A DNA stretch of 64,000 nucleotides. It comes from Paracoccaceae bacterium (lineage in GTDB: Bacteria > Pseudomonadota > Alphaproteobacteria > Rhodobacterales > Rhodobacteraceae). A program made the position numbers and the translations under genes. The stretch spans positions 186,001 to 250,000 of the forward strand of contig JACONK010000037.1 of NCBI GenBank assembly GCA_014323795.1, in the 5' to 3' direction. The notes below the pieces were generated by a model. It was not told the origin of the DNA and made no database searches. It saw only the letters and a list, made by a program, of their open reading frames with translations. Positions 54,675-64,000 of this stretch are shown piece by piece (the stretch's first letter is position 1; each line of letters starts with the position of its first letter).

Positions 54675-56567
54675 ATGAACCGTTTGCATAAACCCGGCCT
54701 CCTGCGGCAGAAGTTAATCCGCAGATCTGTTCTGCTGGGTGCCGTCCAAGGGGTGTTGGTTTTTGGGCTCGGGGTGCAAATGCACCGCATTATGGCGGGG
54801 CAGAACCGATTCTTTCGCCTGCTGGCTGAAGAAAACAGGCTCAACATCCGTCTTATCCCGCCGGTGCGGGGGCTCGTATTTGATCGCCTTGGCCAGCCGG
54901 TTGCCTATAACGGGCCCAACTACAAGATCGATATGGTACGCGAGCAGGCAAAAAACCCGGAGACCGTGCTTCGCCGCCTGCAGACCCTTGTGCCGATCAG
55001 TGACGAGGACATCGCCACAGCCCTGGAAAAGATGCAAAAATACCGCGGATTTGTTCCGATTACAGTGGCCCAGAATCTTGACTGGCAACATATCGCGGCC
55101 GTAAGCATCAATTCCCCTGCCCTGCCAGGTATCACTACAGAGCTTGGCCACCACCGCATCTACCCGCAGGCGAAGGATTTCGCCCACATCGTAGGCTATG
55201 TCGGCCCGGTCAGCGACCATGATTTTAAAAACCGCAATGACGATGATCCGCTTCTGCTGATCCCGCAGTTTCAGATCGGCAAGACCGGTGTGGAACGGCG
55301 CATAGACGTGCCCTTGCGTGGCAAGGCGGGTGTGGAGCAGATCGAGGTCAACTCAATTGGCCGTGTCATGCGCGTCCTGAAGCGGGAGGAACCGGATCCG
55401 GGCGCGAACGTGCAACTGACAATCGATAATCGGCTTCAGGCCTATGCGTTTGAACGGCTTGGGAATGAGAGTGGCTCTGCAGTGGTGATGGATTTGCGCA
55501 ACGGTGATCTGGTCGCACTTGTCTCCGCTCCGACGTTTGACCCCAACAAATTTGTGCACGGGATCTCCGTCACAGATTGGACAGAGATTAATGAAAATAA
55601 ATACAAACCCATGCTCAACAAGGCGATCACGGGCACCTATCCGCCCGGATCGACCTACAAGATGGTCACGGCCCTGGCGGCCTTGAGGCACGGGATCGTG
55701 GATAAAGGCACCTCTCATCGCTGCAACGGGTTTGTGGAAGTGTTCGGTCGCCGCTTCCACTGCTGGAACCGCCGTGGCCACGGGCGCGTGGCACTGCACA
55801 CATCGCTTAAGGAAAGCTGTGACGTCTATTACTATAAGGTCAGCCAGGAGTTGGGCATCGAACGCATGTCGGCCATGGCCAGGGAACTGGGGCTGGGTGT
55901 ATCGCATGAATTGGATCTGCCCGCCGTGCGCAGCGGGCTTGTGCCGACCAAATCCTGGAAGAAAGAAACCCATGACCGGAATTGGGTGGTGGGTGACACG
56001 ATCAACGCCTCTATCGGGCAGGGATTTGTGCTGTCTTCACCTGTGCAACTGGCGGTGATGACGGCGCGCATTGCAACCGGTACCAAAATCTCTCCGCGAC
56101 TGATCAACGCTATTGATAACCGCCCGCAACCGGTAAAGGGGCGGGAACCGATCAATATTGAACCGGACCATCTGGAAACGGTGCGCAAAGCCATGTGGGC
56201 TGTGGTCAACGAACGCGGGGGCACCGCCGGCGGATCACGCCTGCACCGGCGCGATGTGGAAATGGCAGGCAAGACCGGTACCAGCCAGGTGCGCTACATC
56301 ACGCGGGAAGAACGCGAACGCGGTGTCTTTCGCAATGAAGATCTGCCCTGGGAACGGCGTGACCATGCGCTTTTCATCGGCTACGCACCCGCTGACAGTC
56401 CGCGTTTTGCGGTCTCTGTGGTCGTGGAGCACGGCGGAAGCGGATCCAAAAAAGCAGCACCGGTTGCCCGCGACATCCTGCAAAAGGCACTCAATCTTGC
56501 CCCCGACATGAACTACCGTACTGTGCCGAACCGGAAGACTGCCGAACGGGCGTCTGAAAAGGCATGA
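54675..56567 (+). CDS. mrdA: Penicillin-binding protein 2
   Basis: RGLVFDRLGQPVAYN, TGTYPPGSTYKMVTALAAL (SxxK), GKTGTSQV (KTGT). Confidence 0.97.
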   Translation: MNRLHKPGLLRQKLIRRSVLLGAVQGVLVFGLGVQMHRIMAGQNRFFRLLAEENRLNIRLIPPVRGLVFDRLGQPVAYNGPNYKIDMVREQAKNPETVLRRLQTLVPISDEDIATALEKMQKYRGFVPITVAQNLDWQHIAAVSINSPALPGITTELGHHRIYPQAKDFAHIVGYVGPVSDHDFKNRNDDDPLLLIPQFQIGKTGVERRIDVPLRGKAGVEQIEVNSIGRVMRVLKREEPDPGANVQLTIDNRLQAYAFERLGNESGSAVVMDLRNGDLVALVSAPTFDPNKFVHGISVTDWTEINENKYKPMLNKAITGTYPPGSTYKMVTALAALRHGIVDKGTSHRCNGFVEVFGRRFHCWNRRGHGRVALHTSLKESCDVYYYKVSQELGIERMSAMARELGLGVSHELDLPAVRSGLVPTKSWKKETHDRNWVVGDTINASIGQGFVLSSPVQLAVMTARIATGTKISPRLINAIDNRPQPVKGREPINIEPDHLETVRKAMWAVVNERGGTAGGSRLHRRDVEMAGKTGTSQVRYITREERERGVFRNEDLPWERRDHALFIGYAPADSPRFAVSVVVEHGGSGSKKAAPVARDILQKALNLAPDMNYRTVPNRKTAERASEKA

Positions 56568-57703
56568 GTTACTTTGAGCACGACGTCCGCACGGTTCCGA
56601 CCGGCATTTCAAAGGTGCTCTACCTGAACTGGCCGCTGGCACTTTTGTTGCTCGCTTTGGCCTTGACAGGCTTCCTGATGCTTTATTCGGTCGCTGGCGG
56701 TGACATTGACCACTGGGCGGTCCCTCACATCATTCGCTTCACGACGGGTTTTGCCATTATGCTGGTCGTGGCTTTCATACCGCTGGATTTTTGGTGTAAA
56801 ATCAGTCCCATAGCCTATCTGGTCGGCTTGGTCATGCTGCTGGCCGTGCCCTACGCCGGGGTTTCCAGGGGCGGCGCACAGCGGTGGCTTGATCTCGGAT
56901 TCAGCACATTGCAACCGTCCGAACTGATGAAGATCGGTGTCGTGATGGTGCTCGCGTTTTATTATGACGGGCTGGACGAACGCCGCGTGTCACGTCCGTT
57001 CTGGGTGCTGCTTCCGATCATGCTGATATTGCTTCCGACAATCCTGGTGCTGCAACAGCCGGATCTTGGCACCGCGATTTTAATCATGGCGGGCGGTGCT
57101 GTCGTAATGTTTGTGGCAGGTGTCAGCTGGTGGTATTTCGTTGCTGTCACCCTCGGTATCACGCTGCTCCTCACCGGGGTTTTCGCCTCTAGGGGCACCG
57201 AATATCAGTTGCTTGAGGACTACCAGTATAAGCGGATTGAAACGTTTCTTGACCCCGGTTCCGACCCGCTTGGATCGGGTTATCACATCACCCAGTCGAA
57301 GATCGCACTCGGATCCGGCGGTATCACCGGGCGCGGGTTTATGCAGGGTACGCAACATATGCTGGATTTCCTGCCGGAAAAACACACCGATTTCATTTTT
57401 ACCACCTTGGGGGAGGAGTTCGGTTTTGTCGGCGGTATCACTCTCCTGGTGCTGTATTCCCTGATTATGACGTTCTGTTTTGCATCCGCACTGACCAATC
57501 GGGACAGGTTCGGCACCCTGTTGGCCATCGGTGTGAGCACCACGTTCTTTTTCTATTTTGCCGTGAATATCTCGATGGTCATGGGACTTGTCCCGGTGGT
57601 CGGCGTACCTCTGCCGCTTGTCAGCTATGGCGGTTCGGCCATGTTGGCACTGATGGTTGCCTTCGGCCTGGTTCAATCTGCCCATATCCACAGGCCCCGA
57701 TGA
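56564..57703 (+). CDS. rodA: Rod shape-determining protein RodA
   Basis: SEDS protein; QPDLGTAILIMAGG, LPEKHTDFIFTTLGEEFGFVGG. Confidence 0.96.
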   Translation: MSYFEHDVRTVPTGISKVLYLNWPLALLLLALALTGFLMLYSVAGGDIDHWAVPHIIRFTTGFAIMLVVAFIPLDFWCKISPIAYLVGLVMLLAVPYAGVSRGGAQRWLDLGFSTLQPSELMKIGVVMVLAFYYDGLDERRVSRPFWVLLPIMLILLPTILVLQQPDLGTAILIMAGGAVVMFVAGVSWWYFVAVTLGITLLLTGVFASRGTEYQLLEDYQYKRIETFLDPGSDPLGSGYHITQSKIALGSGGITGRGFMQGTQHMLDFLPEKHTDFIFTTLGEEFGFVGGITLLVLYSLIMTFCFASALTNRDRFGTLLAIGVSTTFFFYFAVNISMVMGLVPVVGVPLPLVSYGGSAMLALMVAFGLVQSAHIHRPR

Positions 57704-57981
57704 AAATTCCTGGTTTCCGCACGCGAAACTCCCTGGGCGCGGGCTGCAAACCTGTGTCGGAAGCGATGCTTGTGCGCCTTGGCGGGCAGGTTTATCTGAC
57801 CCGCTATATCAGTGAGCAAGCGTTTTTATGAACGTTTGCCAGAGCCTTTGGGCCGTGCCGGACAAACTGTTAAAAACCCTGATATTTGCCCATCCGCGCC
57901 ACGCCCGGTTGCCCGGCACGGGGGCTTGCGTCATAAGCCGGGCAACCTTGGCCGAACCTGTATACGAAGGACATGGGAAAG

Positions 57982-59274
57982 ATGCATAATATCAAGGCAA
58001 TCCGCGCCAACCCGGAAGGGTTTGATGCCGGCCTCGCACTGCGGGGGCTTGCGCCGATGTCTTCCTCTCTCCTCGCACTTGATGCCCGGCGCCGGGAAAA
58101 GATTGCTGCCGCTGATGCGGCTCTTGCCGAACGCAATGCCGCCAGCAGGGAAATCGGCACCGTCAAGGGCAGGGGTGACGGTGCTGAATTCGAACACCTG
58201 CGCACACTGGTGGCCGATAAAAAGGCAGAAATCGCCGCACTGGAAGAAGAAGCCAAAGAGCTCGATGCCGCATTGACAAAGATGCTCGCCGACATACCGA
58301 ACCTGCCCCATGACGACGTGCCGAAAGGCAAGGATGAGGCCGATAACGCAGAGCTCAAACGCTGGGGTACGCCCCCTGAATTCAGCTTCACCCCGGTCGA
58401 ACACTTTGAAATCGCGGGCGTAAAACCGGGCCTCGACTTTGAGACGGCGGCGAATCTGTCCGGCGCGCGCTTTGTTGTCATGTCGGGTGCCGTTGCGCAC
58501 CTGCACCGGGCACTGGCGCAATTCATGATCGACACGCATATAACAGGGAACGGCCTGACAGAGGTAAACACCCCCGTGCTTGTGCGGGACAAGATAATGT
58601 ATGGCACGGGCCAGCTGCCAAAGTTCGCCGGGGACAGCTATCAGACCGCCAACGGCTGGTGGCTAATCCCGACTTCGGAGGTCACGCTGACGAACCTCAT
58701 CGCGGGACATATCGTGGAGGAAAGCTCCCTGCCCCGCCGCTACACCGCGCATTCGCTGTGCTTCCGATCAGAGGCAGGTTCGGCCGGGCGCGATACGGCG
58801 GGCATGCTGCGCCTGCACCAATTCGAAAAGGTAGAAATGGTTTCTGTCACCCGGCCGGAGGATAGCCGGGCAGAGCTTGACCGAATGACCGGTTGCGCGG
58901 AAGGCATTCTGGAGGCCCTTGGCCTGCCTTACCGCACTGTTGTGCTTTGCACCGGGGACATGGGTTTCGGTGCCCGCCGGACGCACGATATTGAAGTCTG
59001 GCTGCCCGGTCAGAACACCTATCGCGAAATCAGCTCGTGCTCTGTCTGCGGCGATTTTCAGGCGCGGCGCATGAACGCGCGCTTTCGCCGCGTCGGCCAA
59101 AAAAAACCGGAGTTCGTGCACACGCTCAACGGCTCCGGCCTGGCTGTCGGGCGCTGCCTGATCGCGGTTCTGGAAAACGGTCAGCAGGCGGACGGCTCCG
59201 TCCTGCTGCCCCGGGTGCTGCACCGGGTGCTGGGCGGCAAGACCCGTATCACGCCCGAAGGTACGCTGGCCTAA
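57982..59274 (+). CDS. serS: Seryl-tRNA synthetase
   Basis: [63 protein letters not shown]. Confidence 0.97.
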   Translation: MHNIKAIRANPEGFDAGLALRGLAPMSSSLLALDARRREKIAAADAALAERNAASREIGTVKGRGDGAEFEHLRTLVADKKAEIAALEEEAKELDAALTKMLADIPNLPHDDVPKGKDEADNAELKRWGTPPEFSFTPVEHFEIAGVKPGLDFETAANLSGARFVVMSGAVAHLHRALAQFMIDTHITGNGLTEVNTPVLVRDKIMYGTGQLPKFAGDSYQTANGWWLIPTSEVTLTNLIAGHIVEESSLPRRYTAHSLCFRSEAGSAGRDTAGMLRLHQFEKVEMVSVTRPEDSRAELDRMTGCAEGILEALGLPYRTVVLCTGDMGFGARRTHDIEVWLPGQNTYREISSCSVCGDFQARRMNARFRRVGQKKPEFVHTLNGSGLAVGRCLIAVLENGQQADGSVLLPRVLHRVLGGKTRITPEGTLA

Positions 59275-59350
59275 GGCAGACACGTGGTTTCCCCTTCCCG
59301 GCCTTCTGTGCGGTCGGTAAGGAACTGACAGGGAAAAGACCGGGGCGGGA

Positions 59351-60130
59351 ATGCGCATTCTGATCACCAATGACGACGGTATCCGGGCGGAAGGCCTTCA
59401 GGTGCTGCGCAGACTTGCAGCGGATATAGCCGGCCCGGATAATGTCTGGACCGTAGCACCGGCTAACGAAGTGTCCGGCGTGGCCCATTGCATCAGCTTC
59501 AGCCATCCCATGCGGATTGAACAGATCAGTAAGCGGGATTTCGCCGTCTCTGGCAGCCCGGCAGACTGCATATTGGCGACACTCTTTGATGTGATGCCAC
59601 ACGCATGGCCTGATCTGGTGCTTTCCGGGGTGAACCGGGGCAATAATTCCGCTGAAAACACGCTTTATTCCGGCACGGTCGGGGCGGTAATGGAGGCGGC
59701 TTTGCACGGGGTTAAGGGTATCGCGCTCAGCCAGTTCTATGGTCCCGAAAACCGCGGGCTTGCCAACCCGTTCGAGGCGGCAGAGATCCATGGTGCGGCG
59801 GTTATCCGCCGGCTTCTGGATGCCGCGCCGTGGCACGACGGCCTGTACGAGGTGTTCTACAACGTGAACTTTCCGCCGGTGCCTGCGGCAGAGGTGGCAG
59901 GCATCCGTGCGGTGCGCCAGGGATTTCGCCCTAGGGGCGGATTTTCAGCCTCCGCCCAGCAGCGCGGGATGCGGCGATTCCTGTGGGTTGAGGGAAGCCC
60001 GCAGGATGTGCCGTCTGCGCCCGGTTCGGATGCGTACGCAAATCTGCAGGGATTTGTCAGTATTACGCCCATGTGCGCCGATTTGACGGCCGATGACACG
60101 CTGGACAAACTGGGCGAAATTTTCAACTGA
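59351..60130 (+). CDS. surE: 5'/3'-nucleotidase SurE
   Basis: [51 protein letters not shown]. Confidence 0.97.
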   Translation: MRILITNDDGIRAEGLQVLRRLAADIAGPDNVWTVAPANEVSGVAHCISFSHPMRIEQISKRDFAVSGSPADCILATLFDVMPHAWPDLVLSGVNRGNNSAENTLYSGTVGAVMEAALHGVKGIALSQFYGPENRGLANPFEAAEIHGAAVIRRLLDAAPWHDGLYEVFYNVNFPPVPAAEVAGIRAVRQGFRPRGGFSASAQQRGMRRFLWVEGSPQDVPSAPGSDAYANLQGFVSITPMCADLTADDTLDKLGEIFN

Positions 60131-60774
60131 TGGAGATCCCTGCAAAACAGAAGATGCGGTTCATGTCCGGGCTCCGCTCCAATGGCGTCACAGACCAGCG
60201 TGTGCTGACAGCCATGGAAAAGGTGCCTCGCGCTCTGTTCGTGCAGCGCACGTTCAGGGACTGTGCGTATGCGGATATGGCCCTGCCGATCAACTCCGGC
60301 CAGACGATAAGCCAGCCGAGCATTGTGGGCAAAATGACATCCGCGCTGAATGTGGGGCCGCGCGATAAGGTTCTGGAGGTCGGAACCGGATCCGGCTATC
60401 AGGCGGCTGTTCTGGCGCACCTGGCCCGGCGGGTTTACACTATCGAACGGCATCGGCGGCTGGCGCGGGCCGCACGCCGTGTAATAGACGGCCTGTCGCT
60501 CGTGAACGTAATTGTCATGACCGGCGATGGCTCCCGCGGGTTGCCGGATCAGGCCCCCTTTGACCGCATCCTTTTGACGGCCGCGGCGGAAGATCTGCCG
60601 GCTACCCTATTGGCCCAATTGCGGGTTGGCGGTATAATGGTATTGCCAGTTGGGCAAACAGACACGGTTCAACGCCTGCTCCGGGTCGAAAAAACGAAAA
60701 ATGGCCTGGAATATCGGGAGCTGGAATCGGTGCGATTTGTGCCGCTGGTAGAAGGGGTCGCACAGGATATCTGA
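60130..60774 (+). CDS. pcm: Protein-L-isoaspartate O-methyltransferase
   Basis: [44 protein letters not shown]. Confidence 0.95.
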   Translation: MEIPAKQKMRFMSGLRSNGVTDQRVLTAMEKVPRALFVQRTFRDCAYADMALPINSGQTISQPSIVGKMTSALNVGPRDKVLEVGTGSGYQAAVLAHLARRVYTIERHRRLARAARRVIDGLSLVNVIVMTGDGSRGLPDQAPFDRILLTAAAEDLPATLLAQLRVGGIMVLPVGQTDTVQRLLRVEKTKNGLEYRELESVRFVPLVEGVAQDI

Positions 60775-60776
60775 GG

Positions 60777-61949
60777 ATGACAAAACCCCGAAACAGGACG
60801 GATCAGGGAAAGGGGATGATCTTGCGGTTATTTCTCATAATTTCGGTATCGGCGATTATGATATCCGGTTGCCAGGGTATTGGTTCTGGTGCCCTGCGCA
60901 ATGGCATTGACCGGCAGCCGGACACGGCGGGCGACCAGGTGGCCGCACCGCGGCCGCAACCCGACGGACGCGGTGTGATCAGCTACCCGAACTATCAGGT
61001 CATCGTTGCAAACGGCGGCGAAACAATGGCAGAACTGGCCGGGCGCGTTGGCATGACCGGTGCGGCACTGGCACGTCACAACGGCCTGCCTGAAAGCTAT
61101 CGCCCCCGCAGAAGCGAGGTGCTGGCCCTGCCCGAAGGTATCGTGGCACCGGCGACAGACCCGTCTGCGGCGGGTATAGACACATCCGGCCTGGAAAATA
61201 TCGCCTCGGCCGCGATCATGCGATCTGATGGACGGGCCGACCGGCCGACCGCTATGGTGCAGCCAGGACAGGAGCCGATACGCCATGTCGTGGAACCCGG
61301 TGAAACGGCCTATTCGATCGCACGGCTCTATGATGTCAGCGTGGATGCGCTGGCCGGCTGGAACGGGCTTGGCAAGGATCGGGAGGTACGCAACAGGCAG
61401 CTGTTGCTGATCCCGGTGGTTGCCGATGGTGCGCCCCGGCGGGATATGGCTGCCGTGGATACGGCCCCGGGCCAAGGCTCCCCCACGCCATACCCGCCGT
61501 CAAGTGTGACCCCACTGCCCGCCCCGGAAGAAATCACGGCAAGTGTCGCACCACAGAGCCCAAATCTGGTGGCACAGCGCACCGCCGGCAGCAACGTCCC
61601 AAAGATGCAGCGCCCGGTGGATGGCAAGGTCTTGCGCGATTATTCGTCAAAGCCCGGCGGGAACGAAGGCATTGATTTTGCCGCCACAAAAGGCACTGCC
61701 GTGAAAGCTGCGGACGATGGCGAGGTTGCGCTGGTATCCGGTGCCGGCGCGAACACGAAAATCGTTCTGATCCGCCATACGGGCAATGTCTACACTGTCT
61801 ATTCAAACGTGAATGATGTGCCGGTAAAGAAGGGTGAAAGCGTTGTACGCGGTACCACGGTTGGCAGGGTTGCCGGCGGTTCCCCCGGCTATGTGCGCTT
61901 TGAAATCCGCAAGGGCACGGAAAGTGTGGATCCGGCCCCCTATTTTTAA
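60777..61949 (+). CDS. LysM/M23-family peptidoglycan hydrolase-like lipoprotein (NlpD-like)
   Basis: Lipobox-like IMISGCQG, LysM segments, M23 domain GGNEGIDFAATKGTAVKAADDGEVALVSG. Confidence 0.9.
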   Translation: MTKPRNRTDQGKGMILRLFLIISVSAIMISGCQGIGSGALRNGIDRQPDTAGDQVAAPRPQPDGRGVISYPNYQVIVANGGETMAELAGRVGMTGAALARHNGLPESYRPRRSEVLALPEGIVAPATDPSAAGIDTSGLENIASAAIMRSDGRADRPTAMVQPGQEPIRHVVEPGETAYSIARLYDVSVDALAGWNGLGKDREVRNRQLLLIPVVADGAPRRDMAAVDTAPGQGSPTPYPPSSVTPLPAPEEITASVAPQSPNLVAQRTAGSNVPKMQRPVDGKVLRDYSSKPGGNEGIDFAATKGTAVKAADDGEVALVSGAGANTKIVLIRHTGNVYTVYSNVNDVPVKKGESVVRGTTVGRVAGGSPGYVRFEIRKGTESVDPAPYF

Positions 61950-62364
61950 CGCCAGGTGATGGGGCGAACCCCCCCGGGGGAACTGGCACAAACAGCATCC
62001 GGCGGACATGTGCCCGGAAATTCCTGTATGAAGGGCAGTCCGTCCTTGCCTGCACCGCCGGGAATAAAAAAGCGGGAAGGGCTTTGCGCCCCGGTGATTT
62101 TCCGCCAAGGCGGAAGGGGAAAGAGTGCGTATTGCGGCTTGTGCCCCTGGCGGGCGGCCTGTAACAGGGCAACGGCACACCGCGCATCAGGCACAAGCCC
62201 TGATTCGGGTTTTTCGGGGTGAAACGATGAAAATAAATTCGGCAGACCGCGATTTTTCTTGCCCAACCCCTTGCGTTCCTTCGGGAATCACCTACATTGG
62301 GTTTGAAACCGGACCAGGTGCCGGGATGTGCCGCATATGAACGTGCCAACAAAGGGAGATGACC

Positions 62365-63574
62365 ATGGCAACGATTTACATTGATAATCTGATCAAACCT
62401 TTTGAAGGCGATGATCTGAGGGCGAAGTTTAATGAACATCAACGCGACAATCCCGGAGATGCTTACCCCGGCAACCTGCCCTTTGGTTTTTTTTGGGTAC
62501 GGTCTCTCCCATACTGCCAAGGGCACCGATGGTGCCGACACGATCTACGGTCGGTCGTCCGGGGGGGATTACTATTACGACAATGACCGCATTGAAGCCG
62601 GGGGTGGTGACGATACGGTATACGGGTCGGATCTGCCGGACTGGAAAGAAATCATCGATGGCGGTTCGGGCAGCGATACCCTTTACGGGCTACGGGGCGA
62701 TGACGTGTTGGACGGCGATGCGGGCGACGATACCCTGCACGGTGGCCAAGGCGATGACGGTCTGTATGGCGGTGCGGATGACGACATTCTGCGCGGCAAC
62801 CGGGGCGATGATCGTCTGTATGGCGGGTCGGGCAACGACCTCCTGCACGGTGGCCAGGGCAACGACAGCCTGCGAGGCGAAGCGGGCAACGACGTCCTGC
62901 GCGGTGGCCAGGGCGACGACGATCTGGATGGCGGAGATGGTGACGACCTCCTGCTCGGTGGCTGGGGCGACGACACTCTGCATGGCGATACCGGCAGCCG
63001 CGACCGCTACTCCGGCAATGACGAACTTTACGGTGGCCATGGCGATGACCATCTGGATGGCGGAAAGGGCAACGATACCCTGCGCGGCCAGGCGGGCGAT
63101 GACCGGCTGCGTGTCGATAATGGCAGGAATTTCCTGCATGGCGGCAAGGGCGACGACCGTCTGTATGGCGGTAAGGGCAGCGACACGCTGAACGGTGGCC
63201 GGGGTGATGACCTGATGTTTGGGTATCAGGGTGCTGATACCTTCGTGTTCAACATCGCCGATTTCGGCCATGATACCATCGCGGGTTTCAACCTTGGCTG
63301 GGACGGAAGAGCTGAACAGGGGGACAGGATTGTGTTCACAGGGTCTGCCCAACCGGACAGTTTTGATGACCTGACGTTTGAGATCGTGAACGAAAGGGAA
63401 AAGAAGTATATCCCCGCAGACGCAAAATGGATTCGTGGAGTGGGATATGACAAGCCGTCATATACGGAGATAGTCAGGGATGTGCTTGTCACCTGGGGTG
63501 ACGAATCAAACAGCATCACGCTGACCTTTCATGAGCTGTCGTATATCCGCGCAGATGATTTCATCTTCGCCTGA
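62365..63574 (+). CDS. RTX calcium-binding repeat protein, ORF interrupted by -1 frameshift at a T8 tract
   Basis: SD-preceded MATIYIDNLIKPFEGDDLRAKFNEHQRDNPGDAYPGNLPFGFF in frame 1 joins frame 2 GYGLSHTAKGTDGADTIYGR...(GGxGDDxLxGG)n if T8 (62487-62494) were T7. Confidence 0.85.
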
Positions 63575-63653
63575 AACCTGTAACACCTGCGCGCATCAGG
63601 GTGGTGCATCCTGTGCGCCGCACGACTGATAACACCCCAGGGAGGGAATAACG

Positions 63654-64000
63654 ATGACAAACACAACCGCCGATTTCAGTGACATAGATGATAAAAACAA
63701 GGGCATAAAGCAGGTGGGTGTTCGGATCTGGCTGAACGAAGACCCCATTCGTGCGGAAACCAAGACCAGCGGTGGCAAGTATAAGCGGGATGAGCTGGGT
63801 CACCGGGTCTCTTCTGCCACCGTGACCCTGAAGGGTACTGATGACAACGACAGCCTGCGCGGCAATGACAGGGATAACACGCTGGAGGGCCGGGGCGGGC
63901 ATGACCGGCTTGGCGGGGAAGGCGGGCACGACAAACTGGTCGGCGGAGAGGGTGACGACACGCTGCACGGCGGCAAGGGTAGAGATGTGCTGGAGGGCGA
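63654..64000 (+). CDS. RTX calcium-binding repeat protein, 3' truncated by window edge
   Basis: GGGAGG SD; MTNTTADFSDIDDKNKGIKQVGVRIWLNEDPIRAETKTSGG...LKGTDDNDSLRGNDRDNTLEGRGGHDRLGGEGGHDKLVGGEGDDTLHGG open to end. Confidence 0.82.
   Translation, partial: MTNTTADFSDIDDKNKGIKQVGVRIWLNEDPIRAETKTSGGKYKRDELGHRVSSATVTLKGTDDNDSLRGNDRDNTLEGRGGHDRLGGEGGHDKLVGGEGDDTLHGGKGRDVLEG

Noticed and set aside
62690-63352. 220-aa minus-strand ORF rich in VVALAAIQ-like repeats
   Set aside because: Antisense shadow of the GC-rich RTX repeat codons; no independent start context

Overview
This 64 kb window is a chromosomal segment of an alphaproteobacterium. The gene content and a SAM/SAH-type riboswitch motif at metK suggest a Rhodobacterales-like lineage (inference). 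It appears to contain the replication origin. Minus-strand parB-parA-rsmG-mnmG-mnmE-rho face plus-strand aroE-coaE-dnaQ across an AT-rich spacer with DnaA-box-like sites, and two perfect parS 16-mers lie nearby. Other housekeeping blocks are dnaKJ, maeB, mutS, grpE, rph-rdgB-hemW, secB, asd, phoH-ybeY-corC-lnt, metK, aroA-cmk, acnA, cobT/cobS, leuA, mreBCD-mrdA-rodA, serS and surE-pcm-M23 peptidase. Accessory and decayed material includes three degenerate IS5-family transposase remnants (one next to oriC), a HupE/UreJ pseudogene, a thiolase pseudogene, a membrane-anchored ankyrin-repeat protein, and a three-ORF nitrile hydratase / thiocyanate hydrolase-like operon with a CTLCSC metal motif. 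There are also three RTX-repeat genes. Two of them are frame-disrupted at sequences able to slip: a 61-bp insertion bounded by 28-bp direct repeats, and a T8 tract. Regulatory finds include a SAM/SAH riboswitch before metK, a Leu-rich leader peptide (LLLL-TRL) before leuA, and sigma32-like promoters at dnaK and grpE. All calls come from reading the sequence and the supplied ORFs; no database search was run.
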